Below, piece after piece: positions 17,006-25,269 of a stretch of 33,031 nt of DNA. The notes below the pieces were generated by a model. It ran no database searches and was not told where the DNA came from. It saw only the letters and a list, made by a program, of their open reading frames with translations. The stretch is taken from assembly GCA_902362365.1 (NCBI GenBank), contig CABIVQ010000037.1:1-33031 (forward strand), in the 5' to 3' direction. Each line of letters starts with the position of its first letter. Position 1 is the first letter of the stretch. This DNA is from Clostridiaceae bacterium (GTDB taxonomy: Bacteria; Bacillota; Clostridia; Peptostreptococcales; Peptostreptococcaceae). A program made the position numbers and the translations under genes.

Positions 17006-17545
17006 TTATTTTGAAATATACATATTTCTTTGTACAATGATTCCCATATCTATCATGCACTTTTTATCTAGTTTAACTCCACTTCCAAGTAACACTCCAT
17101 AAGATAAATGAGAACCATCACCTATTACACAATCATGTTCTATAATACTTCTAGTATTTATAATAGCAAAATCACCAATAGTAGTATCCGCATTTATAAC
17201 TACATTAGGCATTATTACAGTACCTTGTCCGACTTTAGCATATTTACTAATCACACTTGATTTATGTACTAATACTGGCAATATATAACCTAAATTTATA
17301 AATTTCTTTGATAACTCCGCTCTTACATCGTTATTTCCAATAGCTATGATGGCATGTGTATACTCACTTATATACTCATGACCATCAGCTATTTTTCCTA
17401 TAACTTCATATCCTAGGACTTTCTCACCAATTTTCTTACTATCATCTAAAAAACTTATCTTTTCATACTCATTTGTTGATTCTGCTATATCTAGCACTAC
17501 CTTACCATGACCTCCAGCACCAACTATTAACAAACTCTTTTTCAT
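17006..17545 (-). CDS. PglD/NeuD-like sugar acetyltransferase, C-terminally short
   Basis: 179 residues. The N-terminal KKSLLIVGAGGHGKVVLDIAE loop is the UDP-sugar-binding fold of PglD/NeuD/EpsM enzymes, followed by hexapeptide repeats with the catalytic histidine region NTRSIIEHDCVIGD (His about 134). The final repeats are missing: family members usually run to 195-215 residues and end with another coil and GVPAK-like tail, whereas this one stops after DMGIIVQRNMYISK. It would acetylate the 4-amino group of a UDP-4-amino-4,6-dideoxy-GlcNAc, but no aminotransferase for that pathway is in the operon. The start has AGAGAG. It may be active as a short form or a weakening remnant. Confidence 0.82.
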   Translation of the reverse strand: MKKSLLIVGAGGHGKVVLDIAESTNEYEKISFLDDSKKIGEKVLGYEVIGKIADGHEYISEYTHAIIAIGNNDVRAELSKKFINLGYILPVLVHKSSVISKYAKVGQGTVIMPNVVINADTTIGDFAIINTRSIIEHDCVIGDGSHLSYGVLLGSGVKLDKKCMIDMGIIVQRNMYISK

Positions 17546-17559
17546 AACTTACTCTCTCT

Positions 17560-18135
17560 TTAGTTAGCCTTACTACCTTCAACTACACCTTCACTCTTAA
17601 ACACCTTAACAACAGTCATAAAAACTATCTTTATATCCATAAAAATACTTCTTCTTTCAACATATTGTCTATCAAACTCAACCTTATCTGGTATCTCAAG
17701 CTCATCTCTACCATTAACCTGAGCCCATCCAGTAACACCAGGATATAAAACATGAACACCTTTTTCTGTTCTTAAATCTCTAAGGTCATACTGGTTGTAA
17801 AGAGCAGGTCTAGGACCAACAAATAACATCTCCCCTTTTATAATATTAATAAGTTGAGGTAATTCATCTAAACTAGTCTTTCTTAAAAACTTTCCTACCT
17901 TAGTTATAAATACTTCTGGATTATCAAGTAAATGAGTTGCTACATCAGGTGTATCAGTTCTCATTGATCTAAACTTATAAATCATAAAGTTTATGTTGTC
18001 CTTACCAATTCTCTCTTGTTTAAAGAAAACAGGTCCTTTAGATTCTAACTTTATAAGTATAGATACTATTAAAAATAAAGGAGATAATATAATTAACATA
18101 ACTAATGCTATAAGTCTTTGTAATAAATTGTACAT
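17560..18135 (-). CDS. Initiating sugar-phosphate transferase (PglC/EpsL type)
   Basis: 191-residue monotopic phosphoglycosyl transferase that places the first sugar-1-phosphate on undecaprenyl phosphate. One N-terminal hydrophobic re-entrant helix (about 5-27), then GPVFFKQERIGKDNINFMIYKFRSMR (34-59), the catalytic Asp-Glu in TSLDELPQL, and VGPRPALYNQYD. Compact form without the extra four-helix WcaJ part. It starts one base after the stop of the dehydratase gene with GGGGGT upstream, so the two are tightly coupled. The dehydratase probably provides its substrate or a precursor of it. Confidence 0.92.
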   Translation of the reverse strand: MYNLLQRLIALVMLIILSPLFLIVSILIKLESKGPVFFKQERIGKDNINFMIYKFRSMRTDTPDVATHLLDNPEVFITKVGKFLRKTSLDELPQLINIIKGEMLFVGPRPALYNQYDLRDLRTEKGVHVLYPGVTGWAQVNGRDELEIPDKVEFDRQYVERRSIFMDIKIVFMTVVKVFKSEGVVEGSKAN

Positions 18136-18138
18136 TTT

Positions 18139-20037
18139 CTAAACTACCCCCTTAATATTTGCATCTTCTGGTCGAATATATGTAGTAACAAGTTCTCTCA
18201 TAATATTATCAATAAGTTCAACTTCTTCTCTATCAACAACTTGTTTTAACACATTCAAATGCCTATTAGTTTTTTCTATATCAAACTCTATAGGCTTACC
18301 TATAAATATCTTGCTATTTTCCGTACTTGTAAGACCTTCCTCACTCATAAGAAGCTCCTCATATAACTTCTCACCAGGTCTAAGCCCACTAAACTCAATC
18401 TTTATATCAATACCTGGCTCTAGACCACTTAACTTTATAAGATTTTTAGCTAAATCAACTATCTTTACTGGATCTCCCATATCAAGTACAAATAGCTCTC
18501 CACCTTTAGCCATAGCACCAGCTTGTATTACAAGGCCAACAGCTTCGGGTATTGTCATAAAGTACCTTATTATATCCGGGTGAGTAACAGTTATAGGTCC
18601 ACCTTCTTCTATTTGTTTTTTAAATAAAGGAATAACACTACCATTACTTCCAAGTACATTTCCAAATCTAACTGCAACATACTCAGTCTTACTTTTTTCA
18701 TTCATAGTCTGAATAATCATCTCAGCAGCTCTTTTTGTAGCTCCCATAATATTAGTTGGGTTAACTGCTTTATCAGTTGATATAAGTACAAACCTTTTAG
18801 CTTCATACTTATCAGCAAGCTTTGCTACATTTTGAGTTCCAAATATATTATTCTTTATAGCTTCACTTGGACTAGCTTCCATAAGTGGAACATGCTTATG
18901 TGCTGCTGCATGGAATACTACTTCTGGTCTGTATTGACTAAATATTTCTTCCATACGAACTTCTTCTCTAATAGAAGCGATTATTGTTTTTAAATTTAGT
19001 TTATTTCCATATTTTCTAACTAACTCTTGTTGTATTGCATAAGCATTATTTTCATAGTTGTCTACTATTATAAGTTCTTTTGGATTAAATCCTGCTATCT
19101 GTCTACAAAGCTCAGATCCTATAGATCCTCCACCTCCAGTAACCATAACAACTTTCTTTTCTAGATAATCACTTATTTCTTCTAAGTTAATTTTTATAGG
19201 CTCTCTGCCTAATAAGTCCTCTATTTCTACATCTCTGATATTTTTTATATCAACCTTGCCATCTATAATTTCAAAAATTCCTGGCACTGTCTTAAGCTTG
19301 CATTTATTATTGCAAATCTCTATAATTTCTCTTTTTCTTTTCTTACTTACCTTAGCCATTGCTAGTATTATTTCATCTACAAATTCTTCTTCAACTATTC
19401 TATCTATTTCTTCAGTAGTTCCTAGTATCTTAATTCCGTGTATTCTTCTGCCTAATTTATTAATATCATCATCTATAATTCCAACTACACGTTTATTAAT
19501 CTGAGGATTATTCTTAATTTCTCTAATAACCATCTCACCAGCTTGTCCAGCTCCAACTATAAGTACTCTAGAAATTTCATCCTTTGATTGACTTAAGCTT
19601 GTAAATCTTCTACCTGTTCTATAAGCTACTCTCACGCCTCCTGCAAATGCTGCTATAAAAATAGTATTTACAATGTAAAATAGTAAAGAGTAATTAATCC
19701 CTACAACCTTATGTAAAATAATTACTGGTAGCATAGATAATACTACTGCTATACATATTGATAACAATTCTTCAGTTCCGGCATATCTCCATAAACTACT
19801 GTAACATTTAAATATCCCAAACATTGTAACTGTACATATTATGTATAAAGATACTGGAAGCATAACATTACTAATTCCTAATGTTCCTTCCATACCTGTT
19901 AGATTAGATGATAATAAAAATCCAATTAAAATAATACATACATCTAAAGTTAATAATATAGTTTGCCTAACCCTATAAGTATCTAATATTTTTGATAATA
20001 CACTACCTTTTTGGGTCTCTATAAGTTCTATATCCAT
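18139..20037 (-). CDS. Membrane-bound UDP-GlcNAc 4,6-dehydratase (PglF/CapD/WbpM type)
   Basis: 632 residues. Four N-terminal membrane spans (about 26-135), a first Rossmann-like domain (LIVGAGQAGEMV, 159-170) and a catalytic SDR domain (MVTGGGGSIGSEL, 298-310). The active site reads STDKAVNPTNIMGATK (420-435): Met431 stands where short-chain enzymes have Tyr and Lys435 is kept, the Ser-Met-Lys form of this family. It converts UDP-GlcNAc to UDP-4-keto-6-deoxy-GlcNAc. AGGGGG before ATG 20037. It lies between the CpsD kinase and the initiating transferase. Confidence 0.93.
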   Translation of the reverse strand: MDIELIETQKGSVLSKILDTYRVRQTILLTLDVCIILIGFLLSSNLTGMEGTLGISNVMLPVSLYIICTVTMFGIFKCYSSLWRYAGTEELLSICIAVVLSMLPVIILHKVVGINYSLLFYIVNTIFIAAFAGGVRVAYRTGRRFTSLSQSKDEISRVLIVGAGQAGEMVIREIKNNPQINKRVVGIIDDDINKLGRRIHGIKILGTTEEIDRIVEEEFVDEIILAMAKVSKKRKREIIEICNNKCKLKTVPGIFEIIDGKVDIKNIRDVEIEDLLGREPIKINLEEISDYLEKKVVMVTGGGGSIGSELCRQIAGFNPKELIIVDNYENNAYAIQQELVRKYGNKLNLKTIIASIREEVRMEEIFSQYRPEVVFHAAAHKHVPLMEASPSEAIKNNIFGTQNVAKLADKYEAKRFVLISTDKAVNPTNIMGATKRAAEMIIQTMNEKSKTEYVAVRFGNVLGSNGSVIPLFKKQIEEGGPITVTHPDIIRYFMTIPEAVGLVIQAGAMAKGGELFVLDMGDPVKIVDLAKNLIKLSGLEPGIDIKIEFSGLRPGEKLYEELLMSEEGLTSTENSKIFIGKPIEFDIEKTNRHLNVLKQVVDREEVELIDNIMRELVTTYIRPEDANIKGVV

Positions 20038-20066
20038 AAATAACCCCCTAAAAAACTACATTTTAT

Positions 20067-20777
20067 CTATTTTACCTTAAACAAACCACTCTTTTTTTCA
20101 GGTTTATTGGTATCTCCATAATAATATCCATAGTACCCATAAGCAGACCCTTCACTTTCAAACTTATTAAGCACAACTCCTAATATATTAGCTCCAACTT
20201 TTTCTAATCTTTCCTTAGAAAGCTTAGCTGCCTCAATATCAGTCTCATTACATCCAACTAAAAGTATAACCCCATCAGCATACTGAGATATTATACTCGC
20301 ATCAGTTACAACACCAACAGGAGGTGCATCTATAAACACATAATCATAATACTCCTTAACTACATCTATAAAGTTTTTCATCTTATTAGACTGAAGCATC
20401 TCAGAAGGGTTTGGTGGTACTTTTCCAACCTTTAATATATCTAATCCTTCTATCTTAGTAGATTCTATGCACTTACTTACATCTTTTTGCCCTGTAAGAA
20501 CGTCTGTTATTCCACTTAAATTGCTAACCCCAAACATTTTGTGTATACTTGGATTTCTTAAGTCTCCATCAAGTATTAAAACTCTCTTATTTTCTAAACT
20601 AGCAAAAGTCGCTGCTAAATTAGATATTACTGTACTTTTTCCTTCATTTGGTTGAGTACTAGTTATCATTATTATTTTTAAATCTTTATCTATATTAGAA
20701 AATTCTATATTTGTTCTTATACTTCTATATGCTTCAGCTATAGGAGACTTTGGGTTTGTATAACTAGTTATTTTCAT
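20067..20777 (-). CDS. CpsD/YwqD-type bacterial tyrosine kinase
   Basis: 236-residue cytoplasmic BY-kinase. Walker A STQPNEGKSTV (40-50), Walker A' VLILDGDLRNP (66-76), Walker B YVFIDAPP (146-153), and a C-terminal tyrosine cluster (YGYYGYYY, 213-220) as autophosphorylation substrate. It needs the cytoplasmic end of the CpsC-like partner for activity and controls polymer length and export. The partner lies 15 bases upstream. Strong AGGAGG before ATG 20777. The usual cognate CpsB/YwqE phosphatase gene is not in this window. Confidence 0.93.
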   Translation of the reverse strand: MKITSYTNPKSPIAEAYRSIRTNIEFSNIDKDLKIIMITSTQPNEGKSTVISNLAATFASLENKRVLILDGDLRNPSIHKMFGVSNLSGITDVLTGQKDVSKCIESTKIEGLDILKVGKVPPNPSEMLQSNKMKNFIDVVKEYYDYVFIDAPPVGVVTDASIISQYADGVILLVGCNETDIEAAKLSKERLEKVGANILGVVLNKFESEGSAYGYYGYYYGDTNKPEKKSGLFKVK

Positions 20778-20792
20778 ATATAACCTCCTAAC

Positions 20793-21467
20793 TTATATGT
20801 TTTCTTTAGGCACTACACCAAGTATTGGAAGACCTAAGTGTTTTTCTATATCTTCTGGTTTCTTGATTTTTGTATCCATATATTCTAATAAGAATACAAC
20901 AAAAAGTCCTATCATAAGTCCTAATACTGTAGCTATTGCAACATTCATAACTTTATTAGGCTTAACAGGAGACTGTGGTAATACTGCTTTATCGATTACT
21001 TCAACTCCATTTGCTTTAGTTATTCTCTTAGCTTCTTCTGTAAATATTTTTGGTATAGCATTAGCTATATCCATAGCTTTTTTAGGATTAGTATCTTGCA
21101 CTGTAATACTTATAATTTGAGTATCACTCACAGCACTTACATTCACTGACTTAGATAATTCACCATACTCCATATCAAGCTTTAAATTTTTTATAACTTC
21201 ATTAAGAACTGTTCTAGAAGTTATTATCTTTCCGTAAGTAACAGCTAATTTTTGAGTAACATTAAATTCATCTCCAGTCATTGTTTGACTTTCACTACTT
21301 TCATTTTTGTTAACTATCAAAGTAGTATTTGCCTCATATACTGGACTTAGCATGAAAAAACTTACTATACCACTTACAGCCATTGCTATTAAAGTTATAG
21401 CCACTATTATTTTTGATCTTTTCTTTATAATGCCAAAATATTCTCTTAAGTCAATCGTCTCTTCCAT
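20793..21467 (-). CDS. CpsC/YwqC-type Wzz-domain chain-length regulator and kinase activator
   Basis: 224 residues with two membrane spans (about 18-37 and 178-201) around an extracellular region. N-terminal IDLREYFGIIKKRSKII and the proline-rich segment before the second span (VLPQSPVKPNKVMNVAIA) define the Wzz/polysaccharide co-polymerase fold. The short cytoplasmic tail (MDTKIKKPEDIEKHLGLPILGVVPKE) is the part that activates CpsD. GGAGGAGAGG site before ATG 21467. First gene of the operon; the promoter should lie in the A+T-rich region to its right. Confidence 0.92.
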   Translation of the reverse strand: MEETIDLREYFGIIKKRSKIIVAITLIAMAVSGIVSFFMLSPVYEANTTLIVNKNESSESQTMTGDEFNVTQKLAVTYGKIITSRTVLNEVIKNLKLDMEYGELSKSVNVSAVSDTQIISITVQDTNPKKAMDIANAIPKIFTEEAKRITKANGVEVIDKAVLPQSPVKPNKVMNVAIATVLGLMIGLFVVFLLEYMDTKIKKPEDIEKHLGLPILGVVPKENI

Positions 21468-21905
21468 TGCCTCTCCTCCATTTTCCGAATTTTATGTCAT
21501 ATAATACAGTTATAGTTCGTTTCATTTTTTCGCACAAATAATAATCTCACAACCTTATTTAATGCTTTAATTTATCTCTTTCTTATAAGGTTGATAAGCT
21601 TTTATTATGTCAATCCTTATGATGATTTTTAATTTTAATTGTAAAACAATTTCTTCTATAACTTTTCAAATAAATACATAAAACCTCTTTTAACTATTTT
21701 TTATTATAGCATCTTTCGTTTTTTTTTAAAATATATTCGACATTTTTAGCCATATTTTTCACAGATTTTTTTATTTTTCATTTCCATTTTTCGGCACATT
21801 ATATTTAATTTTCAAATTTAATTAGATTTTATATTCTATCCAATATAATAGAAAATTATATAAAATATATCTAACTTAAGATAAAATATAGTAGGAGGTG
21901 ATTTT
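21468..21905. other. Divergent promoter region between the polysaccharide operon and sortase B
   Basis: About 440 bases, very A+T-rich, without a credible ORF. It must hold the start of the leftward polysaccharide operon and of rightward srtB. Minus strand: TTGACA at 21613-21608 is the best -35, with CCTTAT or TATAAG behind it at imperfect spacing. An 8-bp inverted repeat (AACCTTAT/ATAAGGTT, 21552-21593) lies just downstream. Plus strand: TTAGAT (21822) and TATAAT (21844-21849) with 16 bases between. The long operon leader (over 100 bases) leaves room for regulation, but I see no known riboswitch. Confidence 0.5.
21822..21849 (+). promoter_or_regulatory. Candidate sigma-A promoter for srtB
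   Basis: TTAGAT, 16-base spacer, perfect TATAAT, then about 57 bases to the TTG start of the sortase gene. In DNA this A+T-rich a match can arise by chance. Confidence 0.35.
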
Positions 21906-22598
21906 TTGAAAAAGTTAATAAGAATTTTAATAAATATAATACTAATCTCTATACTAATCTTCTCTGGTTATAAAATTTACACTAAACTAGCAGAATACAA
22001 AAAGGCAGACACTGTATATAACTACATAAGAGAAAAATCTAAGGATAAAGATAAGACAACTGAGCTTACTGGAATAAACCCAGACTATAGATTTTGGCTA
22101 AAAGTAGACAACACAAATATAGACTATCCAGTAGTCCAAAGTGAGGACAACGACTACTACCTAACACATGACTTTAATAAAGATTACCTAGCATCTGGTA
22201 GTATATTTATGGATTATAGAAATAATTTCCAAGAAGACAAAAGTACCATAGTATATGGACATCACATGAGAAACAAAACAATGTTTGGAGAGCTAGCTAA
22301 TTACAAAGATGAGAATTTCTTTAACGGAAATAATTTAATAAAAGTTGAATACAAAGGAAAGACTTACACTTACCAAGTATTCTCTGCTTATATCGCAGAC
22401 TTAACAGAAGACTACCTAAAAGTAGACTTTGAAAATGACGAAGACTACCAAAGCTACATAAACTACATTACAAACAGATCAATGTATAAATCAAACTTAC
22501 AAGTTAGCAAAGAAGATAAAATAATAACACTATACACATGTAGCTACGAATTCAAAGATGCCAGAACAATAGTCCACGCAAAGCTAATCTCTGAATAA
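21906..22598 (+). CDS. srtB: Class B sortase
   Basis: 230 residues. N-terminal membrane anchor (about 3-22), then the sortase barrel. Catalytic His in VYGHHMRNKTMFGEL (His119/120), Cys212 in TLYTCSYEF and Arg220 in KDARTIVHAKL; the insert between barrel strands and the TLYTC signature fit class B. It cleaves a sorting signal of cell-wall proteins and attaches them to peptidoglycan. It starts at TTG with AGGAGGTGA at ideal spacing. Monocistronic, reading away from the polysaccharide operon. No protein in this window carries a recognisable sorting motif, so its substrates are encoded elsewhere. Confidence 0.93.
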   Translation: MKKLIRILINIILISILIFSGYKIYTKLAEYKKADTVYNYIREKSKDKDKTTELTGINPDYRFWLKVDNTNIDYPVVQSEDNDYYLTHDFNKDYLASGSIFMDYRNNFQEDKSTIVYGHHMRNKTMFGELANYKDENFFNGNNLIKVEYKGKTYTYQVFSAYIADLTEDYLKVDFENDEDYQSYINYITNRSMYKSNLQVSKEDKIITLYTCSYEFKDARTIVHAKLISE

Positions 22599-22670
22599 TC
22601 AATCTTCCAATACTTCCTTCCCCATAGTAAGTAAAAATATTGGTATAAATACATACTTAAATTAGCCTTT

Positions 22671-22760
22671 GGGGCAAAGGGATAAATAAAAAAAATTCTA
22701 GGACATTTGCAGCATTTTTTCCGCTGCATGCCCTAGAATTATTTTATTTATCCCTGCCCC
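22671..22760. repeat. Long inverted repeat between srtB and the LCP gene
   Basis: Nested arms fold into one hairpin of about 37 pairs: GGGGCA/TGCCCC outside, then GGGATAAATAAAA/TTTTATTTATCCC, then AATTCTAGG/CCTAGAATT, then GCAGC/GCTGC around a 9-base loop. Only short bulges interrupt it. It is longer than a simple terminator and could be a structured RNA or a small MITE-like element. No flanking target duplication was recognised. Confidence 0.75.
22694..22740. terminator. Bidirectional terminator for srtB and the LCP gene
   Basis: The inner part of the long hairpin (AATTCTAGG ... CCTAGAATT) is flanked by ATTTTATTT on the plus strand and by an eight-T run on the minus strand. It therefore suits termination of the convergent srtB and LCP transcripts. 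Confidence 0.75.
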
Positions 22761-22797
22761 CCATACCTAATCACCCATTTATACATATATTTTTAAC

Positions 22798-23733
22798 TTA
22801 TTCTACCCTTAGGTTTTCGTATATGAAATTATTTAATAGATCTAGATTATCTTCTTCATCCCAAATTACTATCCATCCAGCTTCTTTTGACTTTATCTCT
22901 TCCTTATAAACTGGAAACTCTAAAGTTTTCATATTTTCAGTACCTATTCTTAGTGTCTTGTACCCAAGAACTATTATCTCTGACGGACTTAGATTGGTTT
23001 TTACTCCTGATAATATTTCATTTAATGAACTTATATAAGTTCTTAATCCTTTAGTTTTTAGTTTTTCCAATGCTGATTTTACAACCATTCTTTGTCTTGT
23101 ATTTCTTGCATCTGTACTATCTTGATATCTAATCCTACTAAAGGCTAGTGCTTGATATCCATTAAGATTATAATTTCCTGCACTATCTATAAACTCAATC
23201 TTTCCTTTATCTTCTTTTGAATCTATCTTATAACATACTTTTATAAGTTTATTTAAAACATCAACATCATTGTCTGTAACTTCGACCTCTACTCCTCCAA
23301 GCAAGTCTATGATATTTATAAAAGAAGAAAAGTTCACTGTTGCATATTTTGATATCTTAATTCCAAAGTTTTCCTCTATTGTATCTAATAGTAACTCCGG
23401 TCCATTATATGCATAGGCATGTGTAAGTTTTTCTTTTCCATGACCTTTTATATATACATAGGTATCCCTACATAAGGAAGTTAGCTTTATGTTTTTATTA
23501 TTTTGGTCTATGGTCATTATGATCATAGCATCTGATCGATTACCTTTATCTAGGTTCTCTCCATCAACACCTATTAATAGAATATTTTTTATTCCTGATG
23601 CTTCTTTAGGTACTTCTTTTGTATCTAAGTTTTCTGTGTATCCAACTCTGGAAAATATAACTCCGAAAAGTACAGCTATACTTAATAATAGTAAGCTTTT
23701 TCTTAAAATAGTTTTTATACTTAGTCTACTCAT
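22798..23733 (-). CDS. LytR-CpsA-Psr (LCP) family glycopolymer ligase
   Basis: 311 residues: short cytoplasmic N-terminus, one membrane span (about 12-29), then the extracellular LCP domain. Seen: ILLIGVDGENLDKGNRSDAMIIMTI (51-75, with the conserved Arg and Asp), LTSLCRDTYVYI (84-95), the GGVEV strand, and SRIRYQDSTDARNTRQRMVV further on. LCP enzymes transfer undecaprenyl-diphosphate-linked polymers to peptidoglycan, which makes this the likely anchoring enzyme for the neighbouring glycan. GGTGAT before ATG 23733. Convergent with srtB. Confidence 0.92.
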   Translation of the reverse strand: MSRLSIKTILRKSLLLLSIAVLFGVIFSRVGYTENLDTKEVPKEASGIKNILLIGVDGENLDKGNRSDAMIIMTIDQNNKNIKLTSLCRDTYVYIKGHGKEKLTHAYAYNGPELLLDTIEENFGIKISKYATVNFSSFINIIDLLGGVEVEVTDNDVDVLNKLIKVCYKIDSKEDKGKIEFIDSAGNYNLNGYQALAFSRIRYQDSTDARNTRQRMVVKSALEKLKTKGLRTYISSLNEILSGVKTNLSPSEIIVLGYKTLRIGTENMKTLEFPVYKEEIKSKEAGWIVIWDEEDNLDLLNNFIYENLRVE

Positions 23734-23806
23734 GCTATCACCATCATCCTGTATTAGTATTCATTAGTCCTTTATTTTAAGTTTTCCCAGAGTTGAATAA
23801 GTATAC

Positions 23807-24361
23807 TTATATTTTTCTAAAATAATTAATACTTATTAATATAAGTCCAATTATCCCTCCACATGTATCTACCATTACATCTCTAAATTCTCCACTACGA
23901 CCAGATACGAATAATTGATGGAATTCATCAGTGCATGCATATAAAAATACTATTAGTAAAGCTATTGCCATATTTCTAAAGATTATTTTTGAAGTTAAAT
24001 TATGTTCTCTTATGCTTTTTATAGATATAAATTTAAATGTTAATATAGAAAGTACAAAGTATAAAAACATATGAGCTGATTTTCTTATTACAAACTCACC
24101 TATTGATGATGTTAGTATAGGTTTTGATATTTCACCTATTATTGGCATATTAATAATTGCACTTATAGTTCTTCCTGATTGACCAGATGATACTGATGCT
24201 GGTTGATGTGACATATAAAATATAAATCCCATCCATCCTATTATCAATGCTAAAAGTATTATAAGCATCATCTTTTTATCTGCATTATTTCTTTTATTGT
24301 TATTATTTTTTTTATTTATATTTTCTAGGTATCTGTCTTTTCCATTTGAAAAATCGTCCAT
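23807..24361 (-). CDS. VanZ-like membrane protein
   Basis: 184 residues from ATG 24361, preferred because AAAAGGAG lies seven bases upstream; an ATG six codons earlier contains that site. An asparagine/lysine-rich cytoplasmic head (about residues 1-31) leads into four membrane spans. FYMSHQPA (about 48), RKSAHMFLYFVL and the C-terminal DEFHQLFVSGRSGEFRDVMVD are the VanZ-family signatures. VanZ proteins alter susceptibility to teicoplanin or other envelope stress by an unclear mechanism. It lies 73 bases upstream of the LCP gene on the same strand, possibly co-transcribed. Confidence 0.88.
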   Translation of the reverse strand: MDDFSNGKDRYLENINKKNNNNKRNNADKKMMLIILLALIIGWMGFIFYMSHQPASVSSGQSGRTISAIINMPIIGEISKPILTSSIGEFVIRKSAHMFLYFVLSILTFKFISIKSIREHNLTSKIIFRNMAIALLIVFLYACTDEFHQLFVSGRSGEFRDVMVDTCGGIIGLILISINYFRKI

Positions 24362-24629
24362 CTTGCTACTCCTTTTCATTGAATATTATTGATTAATTTA
24401 ATCTTATTTTTTACTAAGCTTTTCACATAGTATTATTTAGCTTAAGCTATCTTTCTTTTTATACCCCTTTGTTATTCTATTCTTTTTTCTCTTATTCTAA
24501 ACAAATATATTATAATTATATATATATCTAAATTTTATCACTTTTCATAATGTTATATGTATTTATTTTTATCAAGATGTATATAATCAAACTAACAAAA
24601 ATATGCAAATTTACTAGAAAGGAATTAAT

Positions 24630-25172
24630 ATGTTTAAGTTTATAAAGAGAATATTTATATTTTTTATAACTACAGCTATAGTTTTAGTTGGTGGGATTAT
24701 GTATATAAATTATCGTAATCAAGAGAACTTACTAAAAGATCTTACTACTGTATCTAATAAAGAAAACTCATCTGATGTTGCAAATAATTCTACAATGGAA
24801 ACAGACTCTGCAAATATTTCTCAGGAAATATCAGATATTTTGTCAGATGAGAATAAGTATGATTTAGCTGTAAAATATGACAATGCAGGTGCTTTAGTTT
24901 CTCTGGATACAGTAACTAGAAAAGTTTCTGTGATAAGTCTAGATACTATAGATAACTTTAAAGATTTGGCTAGTAAGACTGATAAGTATATAGATTTTGA
25001 TAATAGTGAAAATTATAGTATAGAGGATTTAACTGCTCTTAAGGATAAATTCTTAAGTTCAGGTATGATAGAGAAATATGAAATCGTTAAAGATATTTTG
25101 AAAAATAGCGATACTAATATAAAAGAAAGCGACCTTATTAGTATGTATTTCAATTATATGGCAAGTAAGTAG
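24630..25172 (+). CDS. Membrane-anchored extracellular protein of unknown function
   Basis: 180 residues. One N-terminal hydrophobic helix (about 6-26) after a basic FKFIKR start indicates a signal anchor with the rest outside. A Ser/Asn/Thr-rich linker (about 40-70) leads to a helical, acidic C-terminal part. No lipobox cysteine and no known domain seen. AAAGGA before ATG 24630. It is alone on the plus strand, divergent from the VanZ-like gene and convergent with the small lysine-rich gene. Envelope-associated by topology; function not inferred. Confidence 0.75.
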   Translation: MFKFIKRIFIFFITTAIVLVGGIMYINYRNQENLLKDLTTVSNKENSSDVANNSTMETDSANISQEISDILSDENKYDLAVKYDNAGALVSLDTVTRKVSVISLDTIDNFKDLASKTDKYIDFDNSENYSIEDLTALKDKFLSSGMIEKYEIVKDILKNSDTNIKESDLISMYFNYMASK

Positions 25173-25207
25173 ATATATTGAAAATTAATATGTTTTAAAT
25201 TTAAAAT

Positions 25208-25247
25208 AGGGATTATATCAAAGTAAATGTACTCTGATACAATCCCT
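25208..25247. terminator. Bidirectional terminator
   Basis: AGGGATTATATCAAAG pairs with CTCTGATACAATCCCT across an 8-base loop, with one mismatch and wobble pairs. TTATAATTTTTT follows on the plus strand and TATTTTAA on the minus strand. It lies between the convergent 24630 and 25270 genes. Confidence 0.7.
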
Positions 25248-25269
25248 TATAATTTTTTCATAACTATTT

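Noticed and set aside
21552..21593. AACCTTAT/ATAAGGTT inverted repeat as a riboswitch or attenuator
   Set aside because: Only eight pairs, a 26-base loop and no T-run. It may be part of the promoter region, but there is nothing to support a named RNA element.
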